Assembly (NCBI GenBank): GCA_017626435.1
Contig: JAGAIR010000007.1
Location: 62,001-126,000 of the forward strand
Origin: Lachnospiraceae bacterium
Lineage (GTDB): Bacteria; Bacillota_A; Clostridia; Lachnospirales; Lachnospiraceae
Direction of reading: 5' to 3'
DNA length: 64,000 nucleotides
Numbering within the stretch: the stretch's first letter is position 1; each line of letters starts with the position of its first letter. Shown here piece after piece: positions 24,164 to 33,478 of the stretch. The notes below the pieces were generated by a model. That model was not told where the DNA came from. It worked only from the letters and a program-made list of their open reading frames with translations, and did no database searches. The position numbers and the translations under genes were made by a program.

Positions 24164-25456
24164 ATGCTGGATATGTCAATACAGAATTACATAGACTGGT
24201 ATGTAAAACCTGTAATGAAAATAAGAAATGGATATGGCTTCCGTGTTATTTTAAAATATGCAGATGGTACGGAAAAATCTCAGCAGAAAGCAGGCTTCCC
24301 TACAAAAAAGGAAGCCGAAAAAGCAAGGGAGCGGACAATAGCAGAACTTTACAATGGAAGTTATATTGTGTATGCCAATATTCCGGTCAGGGATTATATG
24401 GAATATTGGCTGGAAAATGATATCAGGGAGAGGTCAAAAAGTGAGGAAACATATTATACCTACTCTGAAATTGTGAAGAACCATATTATACCCGTCATCG
24501 GGAATAAAAGAATGGCAGAAGTAAATGCAGGAGATGTTCAAAAACTGTTCAATTCTAAAACGGAGTATTCAGTATCTGTTGCTAGATTGGTAAAAACAGT
24601 AATGAACATCTCTTTTCGCTATGCGGTAAATCACAAGTTTATAGCGGTAAATCCCACAAAGGGAATCAATTTACCGAAAAAGGTGGTAAAAAAAGCTTAT
24701 CATGTAAGAACGATTGATACGCAGAAGACGCTCACCGCAGAACAGATTATGGTTCTCATAGAAGCAAGCAAAGGAACGCCTATTCATATGCAGGTGTTGT
24801 TTAATGTACTGATGGGCTTAAGGCGCAGTGAAATTAACGGATTAAAGTATTCGGATGTTGATTATGTCAACCGGACACTCACCGTTCAAAGGCAGTTGGG
24901 GAAAAAGTTAAATGGGAAGAAGGAAGATTTTGCTCCTAAGACATTTACCAAACAGGAAGTGGGACTGAAAAGTGAATCCAGTTATCGTACGCTGCCAATT
25001 CCGGATTATGTTTTTGAAGCAATCCTAGAGCAAAGGAAGTGGTATGAAAAATGCAGGAACAGGAGAAAAAAGGAATTTAAGGATCTGGATTATATCTGCT
25101 GCTCCAGTTATGGCAGACCCCGGAGTAAGAGTTTTCATTGGAAGCATTATAAGAAACTGCTCTCAGATAACGGTCTTCCTGATATACGCTGGCATGATCT
25201 TAGAGTTACCTTTTGTACCCTGCTTTTGAAGAATGACTTTAATCCAAAAGCGGTATCGAAGCTGATGGGGCATGCGAAGGAGATTATTACAATAGATGTG
25301 TATGGTGATAATCAGGGAATTATAGCCGACTGTGTACCGGAGATTGCTGATTTCATGGAGGAAGTGATGCCAGGACCAGAAACGGACGATGAATTTAAGG
25401 AAGAACTTCTGGATATTGTAATAGATACCAGAGAATACTTAGATGAGGTATCTTAA
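24164..25456 (+). CDS. Tyrosine recombinase (integrase 2)
   Basis: A 430-aa integrase in tandem with the first. I choose ATG 24164; AAGGAGG lies 11 bases upstream, while TTG 24155 is too close to it. It has an AP2-like N-terminus (YGFRVILKYADGTEKSQQKAGF), core-binding domain (SKSEETYYTYSEIVKNHI), and catalytic residues GLRRSEI, WHDLRVTF, MGHAKE and the Tyr in IDVYGD (about 380). It is complete and only distantly similar to integrase 1. Two different recombinases in tandem at the element end suggest they act together on the att sites. Confidence 0.92.
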   Translation: MLDMSIQNYIDWYVKPVMKIRNGYGFRVILKYADGTEKSQQKAGFPTKKEAEKARERTIAELYNGSYIVYANIPVRDYMEYWLENDIRERSKSEETYYTYSEIVKNHIIPVIGNKRMAEVNAGDVQKLFNSKTEYSVSVARLVKTVMNISFRYAVNHKFIAVNPTKGINLPKKVVKKAYHVRTIDTQKTLTAEQIMVLIEASKGTPIHMQVLFNVLMGLRRSEINGLKYSDVDYVNRTLTVQRQLGKKLNGKKEDFAPKTFTKQEVGLKSESSYRTLPIPDYVFEAILEQRKWYEKCRNRRKKEFKDLDYICCSSYGRPRSKSFHWKHYKKLLSDNGLPDIRWHDLRVTFCTLLLKNDFNPKAVSKLMGHAKEIITIDVYGDNQGIIADCVPEIADFMEEVMPGPETDDEFKEELLDIVIDTREYLDEVS

Positions 25457-25487
25457 AAATGTTTATGGTATGATTCATACAATAAAG
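25457..25487. other. Probable right junction of the mobile element
   Basis: Between the integrase-2 stop and the uvrB LexA box there are about 30 bases containing the symmetric GTATGATTCATAC (25468-25480). Because the uvrB regulatory region beyond is intact, the element should end here. The matching left site would be outside the window. Confidence 0.4.
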
Positions 25488-25499
25488 GAACAAATGTTC
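25488..25499. promoter_or_regulatory. LexA (SOS) box upstream of uvrB
   Basis: GAACAAATGTTC, matching the Gram-positive SOS box GAACnnnnGTTC, lies 9 bp before the -35 of the uvrB promoter. uvrB is a classic SOS gene. Confidence 0.8.
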
Positions 25500-25507
25500 G
25501 GAAATAA

Positions 25508-25536
25508 TAGACAACTATGTATATTTGTGCTATACT
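25508..25536 (+). promoter_or_regulatory. uvrB promoter
   Basis: TAGACA (25508-25513), 17 bp, TATACT (25531-25536). The transcript would have a leader of about 175 nt before the GTG start. Confidence 0.75.
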
Positions 25537-25616
25537 AAAAAGTAATTTCGTTCCATTTAGTCCATGCTGTGATACGTGGGGTTGTGGAGTAAGGAAAACT
25601 GGAAAAGGTTACGCTC

Positions 25617-25667
25617 ATTCGTCCAGAGGGTGTTCTTGATGAAAAGTGAAAATGCATATGGACGAAT
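25617..25667 (+). other. Hairpin in the uvrB leader
   Basis: ATTCGTCCA (25617-25625) and TGGACGAAT (25659-25667) are perfect complements around a 33-nt loop; a second GACGAAC followed by T6 lies at 25680-25692 and could compete for the same arm. Possible leader structure, untested. Confidence 0.35.
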
Positions 25668-25717
25668 TTTGGGCGAATAGACGAACTTTTTTATTATCAA
25701 ATGATGGAGGTGGTTTT

Positions 25718-27730
25718 GTGCAAACTGAACAAAGTATATTTAAACTTCACAGCGAGTATCAACCAACCGGGGACCAGCCTCAGGCAATAGAAGCACTAGT
25801 GAATGGTTTTAAGGAAGGTAATCAATTCCAGACTTTACTAGGGGTTACGGGTTCTGGCAAGACCTTCACTATGGCAAATATCATAGCGAAGTTAAATAAA
25901 CCCACACTGATTATCGCGCATAATAAAACTTTGGCGGCACAGTTGTATGGTGAATTTCGAGAATTCTTCCCGGAAAACGCGGTAGAATATTTTGTGTCCT
26001 ACTATGATTATTACCAGCCGGAGGCATATGTACCATCGACAGATTCTTATATTGAGAAGGATTCTTCTGTTAATGACGAGATTGACAAGCTGCGCCACTC
26101 AGCAACAGCAGCCTTGACGGAGCGTCAGGACGTGATCATTATTGCCAGTGTGTCCTGTATCTATGGACTGGGGAGTCCCATTGATTACCAGAATATGACC
26201 GTTTCCCTGCGCCCGGGTATGATGAAGGAAAGGGATGAGGTCATTCATCGTCTGATTGATATCCAGTATACGCGGAATGATATGGATTTTCAGCGTGGTA
26301 CTTTCCGGGTTCGTGGCGATGTAGTGGAAATCTTCCCAGTTTCCGAGTCAGAGCGGGCAATCCGTGTTGAATTTTTTGGCGATGAGGTGGACCGGATTAC
26401 TGAGATTGATGTGCTGACGGGAGAGGTACTGTCTGAACTGGAGCATATGGTAGTTTTTCCGGCATCTCACTATGTTGTGGACAAAGATTCCATGGGGCGG
26501 GCAATCCGTGATATTGAGGCGGAACTGGAGGACAGGGTGCGTGTCTTTCAATCACAGGACAAGCTGCTGGAGGCGCAGCGTATTGAGGAACGGACCAATT
26601 TCGATATCGAGATGATGCGGGAGACAGGATTTTGTTCTGGTATCGAGAATTATTCCAGACACTTGTCAGGATTGAAGGAGGGAGAACCACCTCATACACT
26701 GTTGGATTATTTCCCGGATGATTTTCTGATCATGGTGGATGAGTCACATATTACGATACCGCAGATTCGTGGAATGTTTGCCGGAGACCGTTCCCGTAAG
26801 ACCACGCTGGTAGATTACGGATTCCGTCTGCCCTCTGCTCTGGACAACCGTCCTTTAAATTTTGAAGAATTTGAGAGCCATATCAATCAGATGCTGTTTG
26901 TCTCTGCCACTCCAAACGTATATGAGAAAGAGCATGAACTGGCAAGAGTAGAGCAGATCATCCGTCCTACCGGACTGCTTGACCCGGAGATTACTGTCCG
27001 TCCGGTTGAGGGACAGATCGATGATCTGTTAAGTGAAGTAAACAAGACGATAAAAGCAGGCAATAAGGTGATGGTCAATACGCTTACCAAGAAGATGGCA
27101 GAGGATCTGACCGACTATCTGAGAGAGGCAGGTGTCCGGGTAAAGTATCTTCATTCAGATATCGATACTCTGGAACGTTCAGAGATTATCCGTGATATGC
27201 GCCTGGATGTATTTGATGTACTGGTAGGGATCAACCTGCTCCGTGAGGGGCTTGACATTCCGGAGATTGGTCTGGTGGCTATTCTGGATGCGGACAAAGA
27301 GGGATTTCTCCGTTCGGAAATCGCTTTGGTGCAGATTATCGGACGAGCTGCCAGAAATGCAGAGGGGCGTGTTATCATGTATGCGGATGTGATGACAGAT
27401 TCCATGAGCCGTGCCATTGGCGAAACAAACCGCCGTCGTCAGATTCAGAAAAATTACAATGAAGCACACGGAATCACACCACAGACGATTAAGAAAGCGG
27501 TGCGTGATCTGATCCGTATTTCTAAGAAGGCAGAAGAGGGAAGTGCAGAGGATGTACAGAAGGATTTGGAATCCATGAACCGTAAGGAACTAAACATCCT
27601 GGTAAAGAAGATTACCAAGAAAATGCATACAGCGGCAGCCGAGTTAAATTTTGAGTTGGCAGCATCCCTGCGTGACCAGATGATGGAGGTAAAAAAACAT
27701 TTACAGGAGCTGGATGATGCTGGAAAATAA
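25718..27730 (+). CDS. uvrB: Excinuclease ABC subunit B
   Basis: A 670-aa UvrB, normal length, starting at GTG 25718 behind GATGGAGGTGG; the longer frame from 25646 is not supported. It is the damage-verification helicase of nucleotide excision repair, acting with UvrA and UvrC. It shows Walker A TGSGKT (about residue 43), the beta-hairpin [20 protein letters not shown], helicase motifs V-VI ([17 protein letters not shown]), and a C-terminal UVR domain. It has an SOS box and good promoter, and is the first chromosomal gene right of the element. Confidence 0.97.
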   Translation: MQTEQSIFKLHSEYQPTGDQPQAIEALVNGFKEGNQFQTLLGVTGSGKTFTMANIIAKLNKPTLIIAHNKTLAAQLYGEFREFFPENAVEYFVSYYDYYQPEAYVPSTDSYIEKDSSVNDEIDKLRHSATAALTERQDVIIIASVSCIYGLGSPIDYQNMTVSLRPGMMKERDEVIHRLIDIQYTRNDMDFQRGTFRVRGDVVEIFPVSESERAIRVEFFGDEVDRITEIDVLTGEVLSELEHMVVFPASHYVVDKDSMGRAIRDIEAELEDRVRVFQSQDKLLEAQRIEERTNFDIEMMRETGFCSGIENYSRHLSGLKEGEPPHTLLDYFPDDFLIMVDESHITIPQIRGMFAGDRSRKTTLVDYGFRLPSALDNRPLNFEEFESHINQMLFVSATPNVYEKEHELARVEQIIRPTGLLDPEITVRPVEGQIDDLLSEVNKTIKAGNKVMVNTLTKKMAEDLTDYLREAGVRVKYLHSDIDTLERSEIIRDMRLDVFDVLVGINLLREGLDIPEIGLVAILDADKEGFLRSEIALVQIIGRAARNAEGRVIMYADVMTDSMSRAIGETNRRRQIQKNYNEAHGITPQTIKKAVRDLIRISKKAEEGSAEDVQKDLESMNRKELNILVKKITKKMHTAAAELNFELAASLRDQMMEVKKHLQELDDAGK

Positions 27731-27793
27731 ACAGGATATCGTATGGAAACGAGATATCCCTGCTGGCGTAAGATGGCTCGGAAATGAGGTAAA

Positions 27794-29917
27794 ATGAAAA
27801 TAGGAGTAGATTATTATCCGGAACAGTGGGATGAAACATTATGGGAACAGGATGCAGAAAAAATGGTGCAAGCTGGTGTACGGATCGTGCGGATGGCGGA
27901 GTTTGCATGGAGCCGTCTGGAGCCGGAGGAAGGAGTCTATGATTTTGACTGGCTGGACAGAGCAGTGTCCCTTTTTACGGACCAGGGAATAGAAGTGTTT
28001 TTATGCACCCCTACCTGTACCCCTCCCCTGTGGCTGTTTGAAAAATATCCAGAGGTGATCCAGATTGACAAAAACGGACAACGGATACCGATTGGAATAC
28101 GGGGACACCGCTGTATGAACAGTCCGGTTTACCGTCAGCTGTCAGAGAAGGTGATTCGTCAGATGGTGTCCCGTTATCGGGATAATCCTATGGTGATCGG
28201 TTATCAGATTGACAATGAGCTGGAAGCAAACCATTGCCGCTGCCCGGTATGTCAGGGGAAATTTAGGGACTGGATGGAAAAGAAATATGCAGATATTCAA
28301 ACAGTAAACAAGGCATATGGAAATACAGTCTGGAGTGGAGAATATTCCTCTTTTTCACAGGTGATGCCACCGATGGGAGAGCATACACAGTGGCAGAATC
28401 CTTCCTTGACTTTAGATTTTAACAGATATGCTTCTGACAGTACTGTAGATTATGTGGAGTTCCAAAGCAGATTGATCCGCAGTATCGATAAAAAAGCATT
28501 GATTACTACGAACAACTGGCTCTGTGAAAATATGCCGGATTTTTACCAGATGTTTGAAGAATTGGATTTTGTATCCTATGACAACTATCCCGCTACAAAA
28601 CTGCCGGATAGTCAGCAGGAGATTTATTCCCATGCCTTCCATCTGGATTTGATGAGAGGCATCAAGCAAAAGAATTTCTGGATCATGGAACAGCTGAGTG
28701 GCAGTGTAGGAAGCTGGATGCCGATGTCGCCTGCTCCGCGTCCAGGGATGCTGAAAGGGTATGCCCTTCAGGCGATTGCTCACGGTGCAGATGCAGTGTT
28801 GCATTTCCGCTGGAGAACAGCAGTGTCGGGGGCAGAAATGTTCTGGCATGGGATACTGGACCACAGCAATATACCGGGGAGAAGGTATCAGGAGTTTTCA
28901 GAACTTTGCGAGACGGTCAATGGATTGCAGGAGTTGAACGGCTCTGTCATACAGAACCGGGTTGCTCTTTTATACGGTTCTGACCAGGAATACGGTTTTA
29001 AACTGCAGCATCAGACAGAGGGGATGTACTATCTGGAACAGTTAAAGTCACTGCACGACGGATTTACCAGTATTGGAATCGGTGTAGATATTATTGATGA
29101 AAATGCTGATTTATCTGGTTATGATATTATTTTGGCTCCTACACTGTATATCGCAAAAGAAAATGTAGTAAATAATCTATACGATTTTGTGGACAAGGGA
29201 GGAAGCCTTGTGTTGACAAACCGTTCCGGTGTAAAGGATGCATGGAATAAGTGTATTATGTCGCCGCTTCCTGCTGTCTTTTCTAAACTGGTTGGTGCTC
29301 ATGTGACAGAATATGATCCTGTTGGTGTACAGACTCAACCGGTACGGCTGGTCGATCAGACATGGAAAATACACTGGAAGAAAACTTGTCAGAATATGGA
29401 TTCTGCTATAGGCAGAGCAGAAGAGAACAGTATTTCAAAACTGGAAAGAAAAGGAGAAATGGGTGTCTGGGAGACCTGTTTTTGTACCCAGTGGTGTGAT
29501 TTGCTGAAGCTGGACACTGCCAGAGCAGTTGCTGTATATGGGGACCAGTTTTATGAAGGGATTCCGGCAATTACAGTCAACGATTTTGGAAGAGGCAGGG
29601 CATATTATCTGGGAACAGTTTTGGAACGGAAGATGTACATTACTCTGGCAAAAATCCTTGCAGAAGAAAAGCAGATGACATATATCGCAAATCTTCCGCT
29701 GGGAGTAGAGATTACACAGCGGAAGAGAGAACAGGAATGCTGGAGCTTTCTTTTTAATAATACAGATAAAGTACAGCGTTTTTTGCCGGAACTTGTGACA
29801 GGGAAAGCATCCGATGATAACCTGCAGAGGTTGGTCCTGGTGCAGGAAAAGGTAGGATCAGGGAAGGAAGTCTGGGAGTTGCAGCCATTTGAGATGCAGA
29901 TCAAGAAATGCAGATAG
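27794..29917 (+). CDS. Beta-galactosidase, GH42 family
   Basis: A 707-aa GH42 enzyme that removes terminal beta-galactosyl residues from small galactosides. N-terminal TIM barrel: MKIGVDYYPEQWDETLW, MAEFAWSRLEPEEG, acid/base Glu in QIDNELE (about residue 142) and nucleophile Glu in WIMEQLSG (about 298). A trimerisation domain (IILAPTLYI, GGSLVLTNRSG) and a small C-terminal domain follow. There is no signal peptide, so it is cytoplasmic. It starts 63 bp after uvrB at ATG 27794 (GAGGT site); a GGATATC...GATATCC stem without T-run lies between them. Confidence 0.95.
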   Translation: MKIGVDYYPEQWDETLWEQDAEKMVQAGVRIVRMAEFAWSRLEPEEGVYDFDWLDRAVSLFTDQGIEVFLCTPTCTPPLWLFEKYPEVIQIDKNGQRIPIGIRGHRCMNSPVYRQLSEKVIRQMVSRYRDNPMVIGYQIDNELEANHCRCPVCQGKFRDWMEKKYADIQTVNKAYGNTVWSGEYSSFSQVMPPMGEHTQWQNPSLTLDFNRYASDSTVDYVEFQSRLIRSIDKKALITTNNWLCENMPDFYQMFEELDFVSYDNYPATKLPDSQQEIYSHAFHLDLMRGIKQKNFWIMEQLSGSVGSWMPMSPAPRPGMLKGYALQAIAHGADAVLHFRWRTAVSGAEMFWHGILDHSNIPGRRYQEFSELCETVNGLQELNGSVIQNRVALLYGSDQEYGFKLQHQTEGMYYLEQLKSLHDGFTSIGIGVDIIDENADLSGYDIILAPTLYIAKENVVNNLYDFVDKGGSLVLTNRSGVKDAWNKCIMSPLPAVFSKLVGAHVTEYDPVGVQTQPVRLVDQTWKIHWKKTCQNMDSAIGRAEENSISKLERKGEMGVWETCFCTQWCDLLKLDTARAVAVYGDQFYEGIPAITVNDFGRGRAYYLGTVLERKMYITLAKILAEEKQMTYIANLPLGVEITQRKREQECWSFLFNNTDKVQRFLPELVTGKASDDNLQRLVLVQEKVGSGKEVWELQPFEMQIKKCR

Positions 29918-30031
29918 ATGTTGGATTGGGAGTTTGAAGTGCAGAAAATCATGATTGCACATTTTTACAAATCATATTATAATAATAAGTAAGGAATTGT
30001 ACGATTAAAATGACAGGCAGGAGGTGATGAT

Positions 30032-30385
30032 ATGACAGTTTCAGCGATTTCGGGATATGGTCAGATCCAGAATATCTATGCATATCACAACACGCATTAT
30101 AATCAGATGCAGACAGTGCCTGTGACACCGGTGCAGAAAACAGCAGGCGTATCAAAGATCTCTGATGAGGAGGATTCCCTGCGTCTGGCTGCAACCTACC
30201 GTCCGGCAGAGGATGAAATAACTGGAATTGAGAATACGGCGGTTGCAAAACAGACAGAAAAGTTAAAAGATTTCTATGAAAAGGGACAGGAGCTTCATTA
30301 TAACAGATCCAATCCCTATGAAGCTGCCCGAATGTCTGTTGATGGGATGCTGGTTGCAGGGATGAATATTGATCTAATGGCTTAA
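30032..30385 (+). CDS. Conserved small protein of unknown function
   Basis: A 117-aa protein with a very strong site AGGAGGTGAT before ATG 30032. It opens MTVSAISGYGQIQNIYAY and ends with a helix (YEAARMSVDGMLVAGMNIDL). It looks like the small cytoplasmic proteins found near housekeeping genes in Lachnospiraceae; no domain is recognised. A terminator follows. Confidence 0.65.
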   Translation: MTVSAISGYGQIQNIYAYHNTHYNQMQTVPVTPVQKTAGVSKISDEEDSLRLAATYRPAEDEITGIENTAVAKQTEKLKDFYEKGQELHYNRSNPYEAARMSVDGMLVAGMNIDLMA

Positions 30386-30409
30386 TAGTATTCCGAATAG
30401 AAAGAACGT

Positions 30410-30446
30410 AATGACACACGATGTAAAAGTCGCTGTGTCATTTTAC
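30410..30446 (+). terminator. Terminator
   Basis: AATGACACA (30410-30418) pairs with TGTGTCATT (30434-30442), followed by a short T-run. Confidence 0.7.
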
Positions 30447-30495
30447 TTTACGGGATGCCTGACGATTGTAGTATAAATGAAAGGAAAAATAGTTT

Positions 30496-30867
30496 ATGAA
30501 ATGGTGGCAGAGGATATTTTTTTCAGCAGTCAGTCTGATAGGGGGATTTATTTCTCTGGATTATTTATATTTCGCATTTGGGTTGTTGACTAATAGCAGA
30601 CCCAATAGTAGTTATCATAGTTCGCAGCAGGGGATTTTGATACAGCTGGCAGGCGCAGTTTTATTTCTGGTATGGTTTTTACTGATGGCGGTTTATACCA
30701 GATTTTTGAGAAGTGTTTCATTGAAAATTGATTACATGGAAAAGGATTCCAGGACGGGAAAACAGAAGGTAAAACGAAAGTGGTTTGACATCATATTACA
30801 GTATGCTTTTATGCTGACAGGTGCAGTGCTGCGATGGGGATATTTGAATCTTTTTTTATTTTCCTGA
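30496..30867 (+). CDS. Small integral membrane protein, unrecognised
   Basis: A 123-aa protein with about three hydrophobic helices: residues 8-32 (FFSAVSLIGGFISLDYLYFA), 50-70 (LIQLAGAVLFLVWFLLMAVY), and a C-terminal one (ILQYAFMLTGAVLRWGYL). A basic cytoplasmic loop (SRTGKQKVKRKW) lies between the second and third. The ribosome binding site is AAGGAAAA. The function is not recognised. Confidence 0.6.
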   Translation: MKWWQRIFFSAVSLIGGFISLDYLYFAFGLLTNSRPNSSYHSSQQGILIQLAGAVLFLVWFLLMAVYTRFLRSVSLKIDYMEKDSRTGKQKVKRKWFDIILQYAFMLTGAVLRWGYLNLFLFS

Positions 30868-30882
30868 TCAGTTATTCTTTTG

Positions 30883-30911
30883 TTGTCTGTAGGTAAAAAT
30901 TATGTTATACT
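30883..30911 (+). promoter_or_regulatory. Promoter of the LacI-family gene
   Basis: TTGTCT (30883-30888), 17 bp, TATACT (30906-30911), about 48 bp before the start codon. Confidence 0.6.
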
Positions 30912-30958
30912 TTTAACGAAAACATTTACGTGATAAATTGAAATAAAGGAGTCCTGGA

Positions 30959-31993
30959 ATGGCATCTATAAAGGATATAGCAAAAATGTGCGGGGTATCG
31001 GTAGCTACCGTCAGTAAAGCATTAAATGATAAAGAGGATATTGGTGAAGAAACGAAAAGGCATATCAAAGAGGTTGCCAAGAAAATGGGGTATTTTCCTC
31101 AGTATTATGCCAGAGCGATCCGTATGAATAAGAGCTTTAATATTGGAGTGCTTTTTGTAGATGAGGCCATGAGTGGTCTGACACATGATTATTTTTCTAA
31201 TATTTTGAACAGTTTTAAGGTGACAGCAGAGGGAAAGGGATATGATATCACTTTTATAAACAGTAATAAAAAATATAAAAAAAGCAAAACATATTTGGAG
31301 CATTGCAGATACCGGGGGTTGGATGGGGTTGTTATTGCATGTATAGATTTTGGAAATCCGGAAGTGCTGGAACTTGTGGAAAGTGATATTCCTCTGGTGT
31401 CGATTGACTATAAATTTAAAAATAGAGTTTCTGTTATATCCAACAACTATGCGGGGATGAGTGAACTGGTGGAATACATTATTTCCAAAGGACATGAAAA
31501 GATTGCTTATATTACAGGTGACAGTACATCTGTTGTAACCCAGTCCCGTATTGAAAGCTATACCAGGACCATGGAGAGTCATGGACTGGAGGTGCCGGAA
31601 GGCTATGTACTTCCGTCAGAATACCGTAATTTACAAAAGGCAAGTGCATACACAAAACAGCTTCTGGAGATGGAAAATCCTCCAACCTGTATTATTTATT
31701 CGGATGATTATTCTGCTGTGGGAGGGATTGGACAGATTAAGTCCATGGGACTTCAGATTCCAGAGGATATTTCGGTAGCCGGCTATGATGACATCTTTAT
31801 TGCGGGACAGTTACAGCCTAGATTGACAACTGTACGGCAGGATACAGAAATGATCGGGAAGAAGGCAGCAGAAAAATTAATCGCATTGATAGAGAAAAAG
31901 AAGAATGTCTCTACACGTCCGATTGTGGTAAATGCTACTTTGGAAAAAGGAGAATCCATACAGGATTTAAAGGAAGAAACAACCACGATCTGA
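30959..31993 (+). CDS. LacI-family transcriptional regulator
   Basis: A 344-aa repressor. The N-terminal LacI helix-turn-helix (SIKDIAKMCGVSVATVSKAL) and hinge are followed by a periplasmic-binding-protein-like sensor domain (NIGVLFVDE, GLDGVVIACID, HEKIAYITGDS, ISVAGYDDI). AAAGGAG precedes ATG 30959. LacI proteins of this type bind sugars and control carbohydrate genes. The nearest sugar gene on this side is the GH42 enzyme at 27794, but two unrelated genes separate them, so the target is open. Confidence 0.93.
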   Translation: MASIKDIAKMCGVSVATVSKALNDKEDIGEETKRHIKEVAKKMGYFPQYYARAIRMNKSFNIGVLFVDEAMSGLTHDYFSNILNSFKVTAEGKGYDITFINSNKKYKKSKTYLEHCRYRGLDGVVIACIDFGNPEVLELVESDIPLVSIDYKFKNRVSVISNNYAGMSELVEYIISKGHEKIAYITGDSTSVVTQSRIESYTRTMESHGLEVPEGYVLPSEYRNLQKASAYTKQLLEMENPPTCIIYSDDYSAVGGIGQIKSMGLQIPEDISVAGYDDIFIAGQLQPRLTTVRQDTEMIGKKAAEKLIALIEKKKNVSTRPIVVNATLEKGESIQDLKEETTTI

Positions 31994-32039
31994 AAAGCTC
32001 CTATTGTTTTATGAATGAAAAGCAGTTTCCAAAAATTGC

Positions 32040-32068
32040 TTGACAAGCCTTGTATTACATAATATAAT
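32040..32068 (+). promoter_or_regulatory. Consensus promoter of rplM-rpsI
   Basis: Perfect TTGACA (32040-32045) and TATAAT (32063-32068) with 17-bp spacing, as expected for ribosomal protein genes. Confidence 0.9.
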
Positions 32069-32075
32069 GATTCAA

Positions 32076-32178
32076 TGTGGCGTGTAAAATACTTAAGCCA
32101 AAGCCCCGGTAACAGTATTTTTGTGCCTTAATAGTAGAATTCAGTTCATTCGTTGAGAACAAGTTAGGAGGTACTGGG
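32076..32178 (+). ncRNA. Leader of rplM, possible L13 autoregulatory element
   Basis: About 100 nt of untranslated leader between promoter and start codon. Firmicutes rplM leaders often carry an L13-binding structure (L13_leader); this leader is in the right place and length but I have not folded it. Confidence 0.4.
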
Positions 32179-32619
32179 ATGAAAAGTTATATGGCTAACC
32201 CATCCAAGATTGAAAGAAAATGGTATGTAGTTGATGCTACAGGACATACATTAGGACGTCTCACTTCTGAGATCGCATCCGTATTGAGAGGTAAAAATAA
32301 ACCTGTTTTTACACCTCATGTTGACACAGGTGATTATGTGATCGTGATCAATGCTGATAAGATTAAGGTAACAGGTAAGAAGCTCGAACAGAAGATTTAT
32401 TATAATCATTCCGATTATGTTGGTGGAATGAAGGAGACAACACTCAAGGATATGCTCGCAAAGAAGCCTGAGTATGTGATCGAACATGCAGTAAAGGGAA
32501 TGCTTCCAAAGGGACCACTTGGTCGTCAGATGATGACAAAGCTTCATGTATATGCTGGTGCAGAGCACAATCATGAGGCACAGAAGCCAGAAGTATTAGA
32601 AATTAAAGAGAGAGCATAA
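32179..32619 (+). CDS. rplM: 50S ribosomal protein L13
   Basis: A 146-aa protein with unmistakable L13 sequence: [59 protein letters not shown] and [17 protein letters not shown] (the end region). It is a component of the large ribosomal subunit, needed early in assembly. TAGGAGG precedes the ATG. It is followed 19 bp later by rpsI, the universal rplM-rpsI operon. Confidence 0.98.
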   Translation: MKSYMANPSKIERKWYVVDATGHTLGRLTSEIASVLRGKNKPVFTPHVDTGDYVIVINADKIKVTGKKLEQKIYYNHSDYVGGMKETTLKDMLAKKPEYVIEHAVKGMLPKGPLGRQMMTKLHVYAGAEHNHEAQKPEVLEIKERA

Positions 32620-32638
32620 TTGAGAGGAGGAAACGACA

Positions 32639-33028
32639 TTGGCTAATAAATTTTATGGAACAGGCAGAAGAAAAAGCAGTATTGCCAGAGTATATTTAGT
32701 ACCTGGTACCGGTAAGATTACAATCAACAAGAAAGATATGGATCAGTACTTCGGACTGGAAACATTAAAGATTATTGTTCGTCAGCCACTGGAGGCTACT
32801 AATACAACTGATAAATATGACGTTAAGGTAAATGTACACGGTGGTGGATTTACTGGTCAGGCTGGTGCCATTAGACATGGTATCGCAAGAGCTCTTCTGA
32901 CAGTAGATGCAGATTTCCGTCCTACCTTAAAGAAGGCTGGTTACTTAACTCGTGACCCTCGTATGAAAGAGCGTAAGAAATACGGTCTCAAGAAAGCTCG
33001 TAGAGCTCCACAGTTCAGCAAGCGTTAA
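32639..33028 (+). CDS. rpsI: 30S ribosomal protein S9
   Basis: A 129-aa S9 with the start TTG at 32639 behind GAGGAGG, so initiation is non-ATG. The signature features are [38 protein letters not shown] and the basic C-terminal tail ending APQFSKR, whose last residues contact the P-site tRNA. It is co-transcribed with rplM. Confidence 0.98.
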   Translation: MANKFYGTGRRKSSIARVYLVPGTGKITINKKDMDQYFGLETLKIIVRQPLEATNTTDKYDVKVNVHGGGFTGQAGAIRHGIARALLTVDADFRPTLKKAGYLTRDPRMKERKKYGLKKARRAPQFSKR

Positions 33029-33054
33029 TTTCAAGAGAATACACGAATTTATGA

Positions 33055-33090
33055 AACCCTTGAAAATCAGGTATTTTCAAGGGTTTTTTT
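33055..33090 (+). terminator. Terminator of rplM-rpsI
   Basis: AACCCTTGAAAAT (33055-33067, reading AACCCTTGAAAAT) pairs with ATTTTCAAGGGTT (33073-33085), followed by T-run. Confidence 0.9.
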
Positions 33091-33122
33091 GTCAAGGGAA
33101 AATGTAATATTGCTGGTTTTCC

Positions 33123-33151
33123 TTGACAAGATTTGCAGATAATGTTAGTAT
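33123..33151 (+). promoter_or_regulatory. Promoter of the cobalamin riboswitch transcript
   Basis: TTGACA (33123-33128), 17 bp, TAGTAT (33146-33151), just upstream of the riboswitch. Confidence 0.7.
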
Positions 33152-33164
33152 TATCAGCAAATTT

Positions 33165-33345
33165 AATATGTCTGTTTTTCAGTGTTGTCTTTGGACATGA
33201 AAGGGGAAGTTCGGTGAGAATCCGTCGCAACCACCATTACCGTGATTTGAAATCCTTGATTTTAATAAGTCGGAATACCTGCTGGAAACAGGGTTATCTG
33301 GGGTTGACCCGTAAATCACTTTTGGGTAAGGAAGAGTGCAGCCGT
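33165..33345 (+). ncRNA. Cobalamin (B12) riboswitch
   Basis: The region contains the conserved core blocks in order: AAGGGGAAG, CGGTGAGAATCCG, CGCAACC.CCATTACCGTGA and the downstream B12-box-like GTCGGAATACCTGCT. This arrangement is the cobalamin aptamer. It ends before a terminator at 33411, so B12 likely switches read-through into the downstream genes off. The core is slightly divergent from the commonest consensus (CCACCATTACCGTGA in place of CCCGCAACTGTGA). Confidence 0.82.
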
Positions 33346-33410
33346 TTAATGTAAGTACCACAGGAATTGTTGCATTCTTCTGGTTATTTTAACTTGCAAA
33401 AAGCTATGTT

Positions 33411-33455
33411 GCACATTTTTACTTTTATGTAGTAGAAATGTGCTTTTTCTTTTTG
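33411..33455 (+). terminator. Terminator between riboswitch and coding genes
   Basis: GCACATTT (33411-33418) pairs with AAATGTGC (33436-33443), then TTTTTCTTTTT. This is the probable expression platform of the cobalamin riboswitch. Confidence 0.75.
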
Positions 33456-33478
33456 TGTGAAAGACAGGAGAAAGAAGA

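Noticed and set aside
27733..27757. GGATATC...GATATCC hairpin after uvrB as a terminator
   Set aside because: It lacks a T-run and the next gene follows closely; transcription probably continues into the GH42 gene.
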